Assembly (NCBI GenBank): GCA_947623455.1
Contig: OX392536.1
Span: 5,389,282-5,453,281, forward strand
Direction: 5' to 3'
DNA from: Mimachlamys varia
Lineage: Eukaryota; Mollusca; Bivalvia; Pectinida; Pectinidae
Length of the DNA stretch: 64,000 nucleotides
Part shown: positions 40,201-48,000 of the stretch, in pieces
Layout: each line of letters opens with the position of its first letter
How positions within the stretch are numbered: the first letter of the stretch is position 1
Notes under the pieces: model-generated
Database searches by the model: none
What the model saw: the letters and a program-made list of their open reading frames with translations, nothing else
Told to the model about the DNA's origin: nothing
Translations under genes and position numbers: made by a program

Positions 40201-43200
40201 TGTTTAATCAATTGTATGAAATAAGAACCTTTAAAAGTAGATTTCATAATGTAATTAGGGTATGGCCATTGATATATTTAATATACAACTCGATGATATG
40301 ACTAACAATTTCTTTTCGATGATTAATATTTACGAGATGTATATCATAAACATATATTAGGTGACACGACCTTTGATTACCTACCACAGTGTTGTAAGAG
40401 ACCATACTTGAATCTATATCGCTAAATACTGTTTTGTATTTAGGCCAGCTGAATGAAATTAAGAAGACAACCCTAGCTTCCATTCAATGTAGAAACTCCC
40501 GTATACAAGCAACGCAACCCCATCAGTTCATGAAGCCAGACCGCAGAAGGTAATACTTGATTAACTACATCACAAAAACGACTGTCAGTTTAAACTTGCT
40601 TTATCTACATGTTCTCTTAGTTCAACAATTTGATATAAAAATTGTTGATTAAAATCTGTTTCACTTTATTAACACTAGGTACCATATCATGATAAATTAA
40701 CGGGATCCATATATTATAGAATACGCTAATGCTTCGTTCGTTTAATATATTTTCTGGTTAAAGACGTTATTTTGTGACCGACTTCTTTCTTGTCGAAGCA
40801 GATCTTGATAACTAATTTTAATCTTACTTCTAAATTTATGATATAAAGGGGTTTTACGCACCTGACCCTTCTGCTTCTACATTAGTTTAGAAATTTTGGA
40901 ATACCACCTTGTGGCTCCTAGCATCACTGAATAGTCCTAGGAGGACGAAACAGCTGGATGATGCAGTTTAATTAATTTTTGTTGCATACTGTATATATAA
41001 CTTAATTTAAAAGATGCAGGATATGTGTGTGTTACGTCATCTTTGATTAATGAAATAAGAAATTAAACAGATGAAAATACTGATGGTTCAATTCAAATCG
41101 ATTCCGAAAATTTTTGTTGCATTATATATATAACAAAATGTATTCATATTTCCTTTCCGATTTGACTTAGAAAGTGAAGTGTTATTAGCAAGAGATTTTC
41201 CCTGTCCTTCATTGTTTTAATTTAGCATTTATTCTTTACACTGTCACCTTCTCTTTACCTGCATGTAACTGACGTTTAATCAATTTGATTCTACCTTATT
41301 TTTTTATGAATGAAAGAATCGAATTTGACATTTTATAGGTAAGGTGATATTACGACACACATTTATAACTATACAAACGCTTCTATTACTTGGTCGAAAA
41401 ATATTAACTAATTTAATTTTGTAGACATTTTTGGAATTGCTTATCCGATGTTTTCAAAGGAAGAGTCATCCTATATTAAGTATTTTTTGTGAAAGTCTTT
41501 GCAGTTCAAAACAAGAAGAAACAATATATGCAAAACACTCGTTCTATTTTTTTCATTTATAATTTTCTTGTGGTTTTTTTCGTTGCCATTTTAGTTTACC
41601 ATTAATGGGTTTGTGGTAAAAACGTACATCACAGAATCTGTAACATAAACTGGTTAATAAATAAATGAATTTTACACGACTTTTCATTTCGGATAGTTTT
41701 TATTGATTTTAAAACTTGTTGAAGCATAAAAAAATAAAAGAACTGCACAATTACAATAATAATAGAACGATGTTGACATAATTAAGCTTGCTGCATTATT
41801 CTTAATAAAACAAGTACACTGAACAAGACTGTTCTCCCTCTCACTTTTAAACCTGTTGTACATATGTATCGAGATTGTATTTGCAAATTGTAGACAAACA
41901 TGCTCAGTCTTAGAAGAAAAATAAGTATTTATAACGTAATTTTTAAGTTTATGGCATTAAAACAATCAAAGTTTTAGGACCATTTGAGTTTATATATTTA
42001 CAATTATGGCGTAAACATATCAGAGAATACCAAAGCGTGACCAAAACAATAATACGAACTCAAAATCGATTAAACTAGAGGCAAAAAATGAACAAAGGAA
42101 AGATTTACATGAAGACTCTCCTAAAAGTAAACGAAAATAAGACCAGGTGTTTCGGAAGAGTAAGCGTAACGTATTCCTTCAACCAAAATGATATAAAGCA
42201 AGGACAAATATTTGTTTCAAAGTGAGACAAATGAGAGCATAAATAATTTTATTGTGCACTTTTTAGCATGCATATATAATCTATGGCGTTTAACAACACA
42301 TGTTTAGTCATATAACTAATCCGATTGTTGTAAGGATTTCAAAGATATACTAACATGAGTAAATAATTGAGAAAATAGAATAGGAAGATGTATGTATTAT
42401 TCATGGCATTTGAAATAAAAGATGACGTATCACAAATATGCTGAACCTTTTAAATTAAGTAATAGATACAGTTCGCCGAAAAAAATGAATTAAGCTGCAT
42501 CATGCAGCTGTTTCGTACTCCTAGGACTCTTCAGTGATGATAGGGGCCAAAAGGTGGGAATAGAAAATATTATAAGCTAATGTAGAAGCAGAAGGTACGG
42601 TGCGTAAAACTCCTTTAATTTATAAATTAAGATTAACTTTGATAACATTCTTTCAATATAATCTGCGGCGCTAAGCAACACATACATAGTGATATTACTT
42701 AAGCGGTACTTGTAAGGAGATAAAAGATAAACTACAGTGTAACATGAATATATGTTTGAGAAAATTGAATACTAAGATGTTTGAATACTTGATGTCATTT
42801 TAAATAACCTCGATCCCATATACGTGTGATATGAAAATGAACGTTTTCGAGTCAGCTTATTAGAGTGCTTACTTGTTGTGATTGACAATGACGACTCGGT
42901 TCTCTTTTTGAGGATTGATGCTTACTTGGATATAACGAAGATTAACATGGCGGTCGATGAAGCAGAAGACGCTGGTTTTATTCTCTTGTACTTTTTCCAT
43001 GCAAATCTTTCTTTTGTTCCTATTTTGCCTCTAGTTTAATCAATTCTGAGTTCTGATTCTTGTTTTTTTTCTAATTTTTTTCTTGATATCATTCTTTCAA
43101 TATGATCGATGCGTTCATTAAAATATGTAGTGATATTTCAAAACTCACATGATGTAATGCTTTAAAAATTAAATACGAATACGAATGCATGAATTCTTCG

Positions 43201-43371
43201 TGTCGTTTGAAATAACCATTGTCCCCCTTTTTTGTTTACAGCAATCCAAAGATGCCATGTCAAATGATACCGGCCATTGATTTGAGATACTGGCAGGAAC
43301 ATAGCCCATTGTATACTGCCGTGCCACTGACTCCCGTGAAATTCCTTCAAGTTCCGGCTATTATAGGATAG
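22074..43371 (+). CDS. Gene B: complete secreted animal haem peroxidase, 12 coding exons, 707 aa
   Basis: Animal haem peroxidase with a complete active site. Coding exons: 22074-22233, 23565-23667, 31245-31459, 32739-32918, 33498-33546, 34138-34241, 35037-35138, 36762-36854, 38187-38898, 39586-39755, 40444-40549, 43242-43371 (TAG). The total of 2124 nt is divisible by three and all junction phases agree (1,2,1,1,2,1,1,1,2,1,2). Features: signal peptide about residues 1-19; prodomain about 20-90; distal Gln206, haem-linking Asp209, His210 and calcium Asp211 in GQFLDHD; calcium loop Thr280-Ser286 (TSFIDGS); catalytic Arg339 and haem-linking Glu342 (GDGRRHE); proximal His443 (AAFRFGHS); Asn523 (NIQRGRDHG). 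Length is usual for secreted members with no extra domains. The position equal to myeloperoxidase Met243 (sulfonium link) is Val, so lactoperoxidase-like ester binding is expected. Substrate unknown. Confidence 0.92.
23395..23530. repeat. 24-bp tandem repeat, about 5 copies, just before gene B exon 2
   Basis: Units of 'tttttcacatttttgattag' plus 'ttta' end about 35 bp before the exon 2 acceptor. The array is T-rich on the transcribed strand, so it extends the pyrimidine-rich region before the splice site. Confidence 0.75.
23690..23960. repeat. Roughly 50-bp tandem repeat, about 5 copies, just after gene B exon 2
   Basis: Degenerate units with 'aacggctatcaaaacggcat', 'attaaggatccat' and 'tcccacataac'. 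The array starts about 25-40 bp after the exon 2 donor, so the 103-bp exon is sandwiched between two unrelated arrays. Confidence 0.7.
25003..25255. repeat. Tandem duplication, about 125 bp x 2
   Basis: Two copies run from 'aaagacttgttttacgata' to 'aggttttcatgctatataa' with a few differences, within gene B intron 2. Confidence 0.85.
25463..25562. repeat. 33-bp tandem repeat x 3
   Basis: Three units of 'cattaacatacggtgaaaca' plus 'aagttttactttt' in gene B intron 2. A short in-frame reverse ORF across them is an artefact. Confidence 0.85.
25915..26006 (-). repeat. 5S rRNA-like fragment (SINE3-type or 5S pseudogene), copy 1
   Basis: On the minus strand, 'gttaagcaacagtgagcgc', 'cagtatttggatgggtgac' and 'cgcctgcggg' match the 3' half of animal 5S rRNA, where the usual text is GTTAGTACTTGGATGGG and GACCGCCTGGG. 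The 5' half is not recognisable. A second copy lies about 285 bp further on. It fits a 5S-derived SINE head or pseudogene; a working 5S gene is excluded by the missing half. Confidence 0.65.
26200..26290 (-). repeat. 5S rRNA-like fragment, copy 2
   Basis: Same 5S-like block as 25915-26006 ('ggatgggtgaccgcctgca' on the minus strand), followed by the same flank 'gaaaagctagc' and 'cccctcata', so a larger unit of about 285 bp has been duplicated in tandem. Confidence 0.65.
27433..27690. mobile_element. Repeat family E copy, with terminal hairpin
   Basis: The left side is a hairpin ('tttttatgttatggaggta' pairing with 'ccccataacataaaaaata') followed by 'caatcaaaagcgacgttac' and 'cgacgtcattttt'. 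A second copy is at 52050-52370. Non-coding and MITE-like. Confidence 0.65.
27830..28092. repeat. Degenerate short tandem repeat (GTCGTAATAACGCCTATAA)
   Basis: About a dozen diverged units of 'gtcgtaataacg' alternating with 'cctataaa' and 'gtctatgaaa', directly before the TTAA-flanked MITE in gene B intron 2. Confidence 0.65.
28120..28456 (+). mobile_element. TTAA-flanked MITE (family 2), 337 bp
   Basis: Third copy of the family, slightly shorter than the others, with TTAA at 28116-28119 and 28457-28460. Ends AGGCCCAATATACGTAACTT and its complement. Confidence 0.82.
28478..28535 (+). repeat. Repeat family D, 5' fragment
   Basis: 'gatgacgtaacacacacacg', then 'tgctgcaccttttgaatt' and 'tagtaatatatac'. 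Only the first roughly 58 bases of the family are present. Another such fragment is at 28693-28752. Confidence 0.65.
28693..28752 (+). repeat. Repeat family D, 5' fragment
   Basis: Same 5' portion of family D as at 28478, ending after 'tagtaataaatacagta'. Two fragments of the same portion within 220 bp suggest either local duplication or a short subfamily. Confidence 0.65.
28909..29230 (+). mobile_element. tRNA-derived SINE with conserved central domain
   Basis: tRNA-like head: 'ggtctattggtaggacg' (A-box-like) and 'gtgagttcgaatcccgg' (B-box-like). A body with 'ccttgagcaagatacttta' and 'ctcagctgtaaatgggtac' is a block recurring in SINEs of many marine invertebrates. It resembles central-domain SINE superfamilies (e.g. 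MetaSINE-type); the family call is from memory. It lies in gene B intron 2. Confidence 0.72.
29501..29768. mobile_element. MITE with about 42-bp inverted ends, 268 bp
   Basis: Left end 'cgctctctacacctcttgaa' with 'tatgtcatggcaat' and right end 'attgccatgacatattccag' with 'gggtgaagagagcg' are near-perfect reverse complements. Overlapping open frames on both strands inside it have no recognised domain. Confidence 0.75.
30611..30720. repeat. Simple repeats (TA)n and (CCCGT)n
   Basis: A TA run near 30618-30636 and a degenerate 'cccgt' run near 30683-30720, within gene B intron 2. Confidence 0.75.
31245..31459 (+). CDS. Gene B exon 3: N-terminal peroxidase segment
   Basis: A 215-bp exon, acceptor tcatcag and donor gatg|gtaaga. 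It encodes the start of the peroxidase domain, ending around FRTADGTCNNLGNPLWGS and YHDG. It joins exon 2 as codon TT|A, which keeps the frame over the 7.6-kb intron. The size matches gene C (215 bp); gene A has 221 bp. Confidence 0.9.
31740..32515 (+). mobile_element. Retroelement family R: reverse-transcriptase remnant plus 3' tail
   Basis: In gene B intron 3. The frame gives DRIYPSELDIKDTTDSS, a stop, then HGQLTTKLYEKRDDFNF, YISQLIRYS and DRCRLLTNTLTTQGF, which I recognise as the C-terminal part of a reverse transcriptase common in mollusc genomes. The segment where the YxDD catalytic box normally sits, between SFNFTF and NNKKFAD, appears deleted. A roughly 280-bp tail follows (32230-32512) whose copies occur elsewhere without RT. 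Clade uncertain (Penelope-like or non-LTR). Inactive. Confidence 0.75.
32739..32918 (+). CDS. Gene B exon 4: intact distal haem motif
   Basis: A 180-bp exon encoding MFFAYGQFLDHD; the distal His codon is 32888-32890. Acceptor tatttcag, donor gcaag|gtaaga. Gene C's matching exon is also 180 bp but has lost the motif. Confidence 0.93.
32986..33060 (+). repeat. Possible repeat family D fragment
   Basis: 'aaagatgacgtagcacacag' followed by 'ttctgcttctcgacattttt' and 'ataatataacac' is a weak match to the family D start, in gene B intron 4. Confidence 0.35.
33655..33880. mobile_element. TTCGCG-rich MITE-like element
   Basis: 'taccgtaaagttactgaata', then 'ttattcgcgg', 'aatttcgctatattcgcga', 'tccgcgaaatt' and 'cgcgaaaatg' make a self-complementary element related to 18707-18947. 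Gene B intron 5. Confidence 0.5.
34437..34815 (+). pseudogene. Mariner-type transposase remnant
   Basis: In gene B intron 6. The left end 'tacggaggctgattgataag' resembles mariner terminal repeats. Inside, the frame AIEYPAYWFAIALSDFHLFQ and KLKNHF matches the mariner transposase region containing the third catalytic Asp (usual form SPDLAPSDFHLFPKLK). It is broken by stops and frameshifts soon after. Only part of the C-terminal half is recognisable. Confidence 0.65.
35600..35905 (-). repeat. Repeat family D copy, extended form
   Basis: Minus-strand copy with the usual landmarks ('gcacctgactcttctgtctc', 'ccttttggcccctagcatc'), plus an extra segment ('tcctggagcctccact', 'cataatatacacactttcg') that also accompanies the copy at 54945-55285. 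It lies in gene B intron 7. Confidence 0.65.
36375..36402. repeat. Perfect 11-bp hairpin with a 6-nt loop
   Basis: GATAGTGCCCG / CGGGCACTATC around loop CCCAAC, in gene B intron 7. Confidence 0.75.
36598..36715. mobile_element. Inverted-repeat element around 'gaggcaatagtgccctct'
   Basis: Left arm 'cattatggccctgttgagag' with 'ggcatcattgcctcata' pairs with right arm 'tatgaggcaatagtgccctc' with 'acatggtcataatag', about 45 bp per arm. It ends about 45 bp before the exon 8 acceptor of gene B and could place a stem near that splice site. Confidence 0.6.
36855..38186 (+). other. Gene B intron 8, no feature seen beyond simple repeats
   Basis: A 1.3-kb intron with a TA run near 36980-36998. The reverse open frame 37214-37552 is hydrophobic and AT-driven with no recognised domain. 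Confidence 0.45.
38187..38898 (+). CDS. Gene B exon 9: large catalytic exon
   Basis: A 712-bp exon starting GDGRRHEVP, which keeps both the catalytic Arg and the haem-ester Glu. It contains REHN, AAFRFGHS (proximal His443) and NIQRGRDHG. Acceptor cgacag, donor tacag|gtatgc. Confidence 0.94.
38945..39205. repeat. Roughly 50-bp tandem repeat, about 5 copies
   Basis: Units of 'ttagtttctatgcacattat' plus 'tttatctgccgt' with variable ends, starting about 45 bp after the donor of gene B exon 9. Confidence 0.75.
39868..40088. mobile_element. TTCGC-rich MITE-like element
   Basis: The left end 'ctgtaaaagtgaattttttc' and right end 'gcgaaaaattcaactttt' are roughly complementary, with internal 'ccgcgaatat' and 'catcgcgaac' blocks. 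Related to 18707-18947. Gene B intron 10. Confidence 0.5.
40850..41036 (-). repeat. Repeat family D copy
   Basis: Minus-strand copy with 'ggttttacgcacctgaccct', 'gtcctaggaggacgaaacag' and 'gtgtgtgttacgtcatc' landmarks, in gene B intron 11. Confidence 0.72.
42022..42180 (-). mobile_element. Solo 3' end of retroelement family R, truncated
   Basis: The minus-strand read matches the family R tail from 'cgattttgagttcgtatt' inward, in gene B intron 11. Confidence 0.62.
42420..42640 (+). repeat. Repeat family D copy
   Basis: Plus-strand copy with 'gatgacgtatcacaaatatg', 'cagctgtttcgtactcctag' and 'gtgcgtaaaactcctttaat' landmarks. Confidence 0.72.
42825..43085 (+). mobile_element. Solo 3' end of retroelement family R
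   Basis: Contains 'gattgacaatgacgactcgg', 'gaggattgatgcttacttgg' and 'cctctagtttaatcaatt' in order. No RT part adjacent. It lies about 160 bp before the last exon of gene B. Confidence 0.7.
43242..43371 (+). CDS. Gene B last coding exon
   Basis: A 130-bp exon, acceptor gtttacag, ending in TAG at 43369-43371. It encodes the short C-terminal tail starting SNPKMPCQMIPAIDLRYW; the Cys and the IDL..W pattern match genes A and C. The tails of the three genes diverge after this pattern. Confidence 0.88.
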
Positions 43372-43766
43372 AGCTTCAATGGCCATAATGAACTAAGTTG
43401 ATGATTTATACGTATTTATTATTAATTCATACATTTCGACGAAATACGCGAACACATACATTGTAAATGCAAACTTCAGATCTGGACAAGGAGACACTAA
43501 CACAAACTCTTCTCCATATTCTATAGTAAGCGAAGATGAGAATGAAAGTGAACTACCAATGTAAATTTCAACAAATGTTATTGACTTTATTTCAAATTAA
43601 TTAGAAATCAGGCCAGACATTTTAAAGTGTTTTTTTTCTGATTTAGTTTACAAATAGTTTTTGTCACATCATTCAAAATATACAGGGTTGGGGAGACAAC
43701 TCCAATTTAGTTTGTGAAATAACTAGATTGCTTCTATCGATTAAAGGCTATGGTTTGAAACATATC

Positions 43767-43784
43767 AATAAAGTAAATAATAAA
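43767..43784 (+). terminator. Two polyadenylation signals for gene B (AATAAA)
   Basis: AATAAA at 43767-43772 and again at 43779-43784, about 400 bp after the gene B stop and pointing towards gene C. Confidence 0.55.
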
Positions 43785-44683
43785 TAATACAAATTTGTAA
43801 GAAACCCATCCTACGTAAAGTCCTAGGGATACAATATCAGTAAAACCAAGGATGATAAAACTAAAAAGTTAGGAAAAATAAAATCTATGAAATATATGTT
43901 AAACGGAATAAAAACCCCAATTGTTAAATAGCATTCATGTAACAGAAAAAGAATATTTTGAACTTTATGTACAATTCTTAAAGAAAAAAGTTGAATGTTC
44001 ACAAGCAATTAAACTTGTGTTTAATTGACATGCCTATACTGGAGAGAAAAAAACCACCATAATGTATTTTAATAAACTACAAAGAAAATTTGAAATGAAT
44101 GGAATGGAAATGCAATCAAAAACAATAGAACCGTTATATTTCTTGAGCAACAATTATAGCATAAACACATTTTTATGTCTGAGCATTAACATACAGTATA
44201 AATAATGGTCACACTTTAAAACACTTTTCTTCTTGTTAAAATCACATATTTCAAGCTTCTTTAACAGTACCACACATAAATATATATCTACATTTGCTCT
44301 ACATCTTTCCATTGTAATACATTGCGAACCCAAATGTAGTTATTAAGCTGTGGCAAAATTTGCTATTGTGACGTCATCATTTACACTTGATATGCTGTTT
44401 GAAATACCTAAATTAAGCCCGATTATTCTATCAAAATGTAAAATAATAATCGATTAACGTTTTAGTAAATGTTTTTTACAATCTTATAACACACATTGAT
44501 ATATCAATGTGATAGGATTTTAACAACATCTGCTAAAACATTAATTGCTTAATTAAATGCAACGTTTATCACAACTTTCTTTTGTGTTCTGACATTCAAT
44601 AACAATATACTTCATAAAGCTTTATATTCCTGGCATTGCAAATATTCTGTTTTTTTTTTTTATCTCTATTAGTCATAAAAATG

Positions 44684-44689
44684 TTTATT
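44684..44689 (-). terminator. Possible polyadenylation signal of gene C
   Basis: TTTATT on the plus strand gives AATAAA on the minus strand, about 215 bp past the gene C stop. With this signal the B and C transcripts would end about 0.9 kb apart without overlapping. Confidence 0.45.
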
Positions 44690-44903
44690 TTAACTCGTAA
44701 AAATAACCAATAATATAATTTTATATTATACATAGCATCCATCCCAATTCTTTACAATGTAAATGTATATTTATCATTAGGTCGTTGCTGATATATTTGA
44801 AATATAGAAAAAATATAAAAACGTATTCCTACTTATTGATATTTTGAAATTTTATCATCCAAATTTCTTCATCATTGATCGCAGATAATAGTATGTTGTT
44901 TGA

Positions 44904-45045
44904 TTAAGACGAGAAAGTCAATACCCGCACAGGGCTGTAAGGCACGATTACGAGATTCTTAAGAATCTGTCCTTTTCTGAAGGGCCTTTCTATCCAGTGA
45001 CGTAGATCAATTCTGGGGAGAAATTCACATCCCACCATCCGGTTA
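44904..45045 (-). CDS. Gene C last coding exon
   Basis: A 142-bp exon entered in phase 2, starting (S/N)NRMVGCEFLPRIDLRHW and ending at TAA (44904-44906). The Cys and IDL..W pattern matches the tails of A and B; the remainder is basic and unique. Confidence 0.85.
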
Positions 45046-48000
45046 CTACAGTGAAAGATGTATATAAAGATATACATGTGCTTCGCTGATATGATAATAA
45101 ATATTGAAGGAGAAAAGCATCTGTCAAACAATTTCTCTTCATTTTTGGTGTGGTTATTTATTAATAATGTTTTATGAGGGAAACAATGGCATTATTTCCG
45201 CTCTTTTAGTTATTTAGGCGTCAGTGTCGAAGAAGCAAATAAATAACAAATATTCATTTTTTCTTTCACACAGGGGTCATACATGCATATTACACAATAC
45301 AATGTGTAAATAACTAACGGCAATATCTTTGAGCCAAAGTTTGTCTCATTAAAAACGTTTGGCAAAAAAACAAAGTATATTAATATTCTTGTCAGAAATT
45401 ATATGGTTATATTATCCAGAAGCGATTTTACTAATTAATTTGGAAACAATATTTTATTACTTCAATTACAATAATTTGAACATTTGAAATTTGAAGACGT
45501 TTTATAAATGGTTGCTTAGATTAATGTTTACATTCGTTTAAGATGGTACATTATATTGTAATATCATACTTACTTCAAAGACGGGACTAGGAAAGCATGT
45601 TGCTGGATTTTTCGAATTCCGGCGTTTGCACACATAACCTGAGAGAGTCGCACATTTTTTATTTCATTTAGTTGAGCTGAAATTCAATAAAAAATACAGG
45701 GGTTGAATTCAAATAATATAAGGTTGTCTCATTGGTTAAAACACGTTTTCAAATAACCAGTACTGGCTTCTCATTCGTTACTGGATGGATACAGTCTGCT
45801 AGGAATTATTTCATTGGCAAACACTCTATTGTTGACGTCAATTGCAAGTATCTATACTTAACGAGATTATCTAAGAGTGTGACGTTCCTGACTGTAACCA
45901 TGAACAGCGTTGTTACATTTGGCAAACCTCGGCAGATTCCGTAACCTACATCTATATGTACGTTACGGAATCTGCCGAGGTTTACCGAATAAGTGCTTCT
46001 AGTGATATGGCGCCGGGCGGCTCAGGTCAGGAAGGTTTTCTATCACTGTGTTGTAAGGAGACATTGATATTTAAATGTATCCATACTGTTGTTAAAATGA
46101 CGCTATATGATACAAATTCAGGAAGTACAGTGTACCAACATTTAACAAAAATCCAATGGCGATCCTACTATCTGAACAAACCTGTTGTGAACCCAACAAT
46201 CGGGTTATCATGTTCGTAAAAGAACCGGTCTCCCTGTTTAAGAAACTGGAATTGCTTTGCGATGATACAGGAGAAGGTAGGTCCAGTAAGTGTTCCTCTG
46301 ATTTTAACTTCTGACAGACCTCCCGTGAACAGGTCGATGTCATCCGGGTGACTATGACGTAGTAAAAATGTCGCCAGAACAAAAAATTAACAAAATGCGC
46401 AATTGATGATTGACAATACTTAAAACAGCTCTTTGGGCATGTAAAGCATCATCTATTCAAATTATTTGACATTTTAACAAGGGAGGTAACTCGTGAATGC
46501 AAACTCTCCAAGTAACAACTAACTTAACTTTTTTTTAAAATTGAAGATTAGTTTTAATCAAAACAATAATAAATAGACATTTTTCAAGAGAAACATTTCC
46601 TCAAATACCGTTATTAAAATATCCCTCAACAAAGATACCAAAAAAGTGTTTCACGTGACAGTTAATTCTTAATTTGGGAAAGAAACAGCAATTAAAAACA
46701 TGGGTTATTAGCAAAGATACAACAAAACGAGACACTTTATCGCAGTGACTTACTGATATGACAAACACTGTTAATAACTTACCTGTAAACTTTCGACAGA
46801 AGAATAGCTGCCACAGGGTCGAGGTCTATTAATCCCCCAGGACCTGTACCAAAGTGACTGGCAGGTCGTAGTCCACACCATTTTCTCCATGCATTGTAGG
46901 AAGCAATGCCATGGTCCCGCCCTCTCTGAAGGTTCACTGCTGCAAGGTCCAAGGCACCGCCCATTGCATCTAATAATAACTCATTTCTGACTCCATTTTG
47001 AAGAAATCTGTCCTGTCGGGCTTGCCTGGAATGCAGTTGCCATAAATTGATTTTATCAGCACCTCGACCATTGTTTGCAAACAACATGGCAGGCCTGAGA
47101 TAGGTGAATTCTATGTGTGTCTCAACAGATTGATGAGTACGATGATCCTTCATACCCTGGACGTCTGGGATGTTGGAATGGCCATATCTGAATGCCGCCG
47201 CGCCAAACACGTTAGCTACAGTAGGGTTGACATTTGGGTTGTGCACGGTCCGATGACCTTTAGATGTAGGGTAAAGACCGTATTGTAGCATGTGTTTATT
47301 ACTGAGCACGTGCGGTAGGTATTCGTTGTAATTAATATGTTGAACAACCGCTATAAGAATTTTTCGTGTTTCCTGGAATAATTTCTCATCAGACCAGTGT
47401 GGGTTGTACTGATGCAGCTGTCTAGCTATTCTGTTGTGTTCTCGCACCAAAACAACGAAGACGGCGGCTAGGGACGGTACCAAGGAATTTCTAGCATCAC
47501 CTACACAACGAGAAAAATAGTGAACAGCATTCATACAGCAACTTACATTTGCATCATATATTGTATATTACAACGTTCACGGTTTTCAAAAGTGAGAGCT
47601 TCAGATGAAATCTTTAATACTTACATCCAGGGCCTAGTTGTCTAAAAGGTGATAAGCTTAATCATTATTCAATGTCAATTTTCTAACTTTTATAATTCTG
47701 TCAATATACACGGTACAGTCCCACAGCCTGGCATGTGAATTGACATTACGAGATATTTGATATCTGCAAAGTTGTAACTAAATATACGGTTTCATTTTAC
47801 AGTTTAAGGATAATCAAGTTTTGCGCTAATCACTGATTAAGCTAATCACCTTTTGAACAACTTGGCCCAGAAAGCGCGCACACTTAAATTAGCGAGCTTT
47901 ACAACGATGAAATTTGTTAAAAATCATTGTTGAATTTAAAACATTTTATAAAGGTGTGGCGTTAATTTATCAGTATTTAACGGTCAATCATCAAATATAC

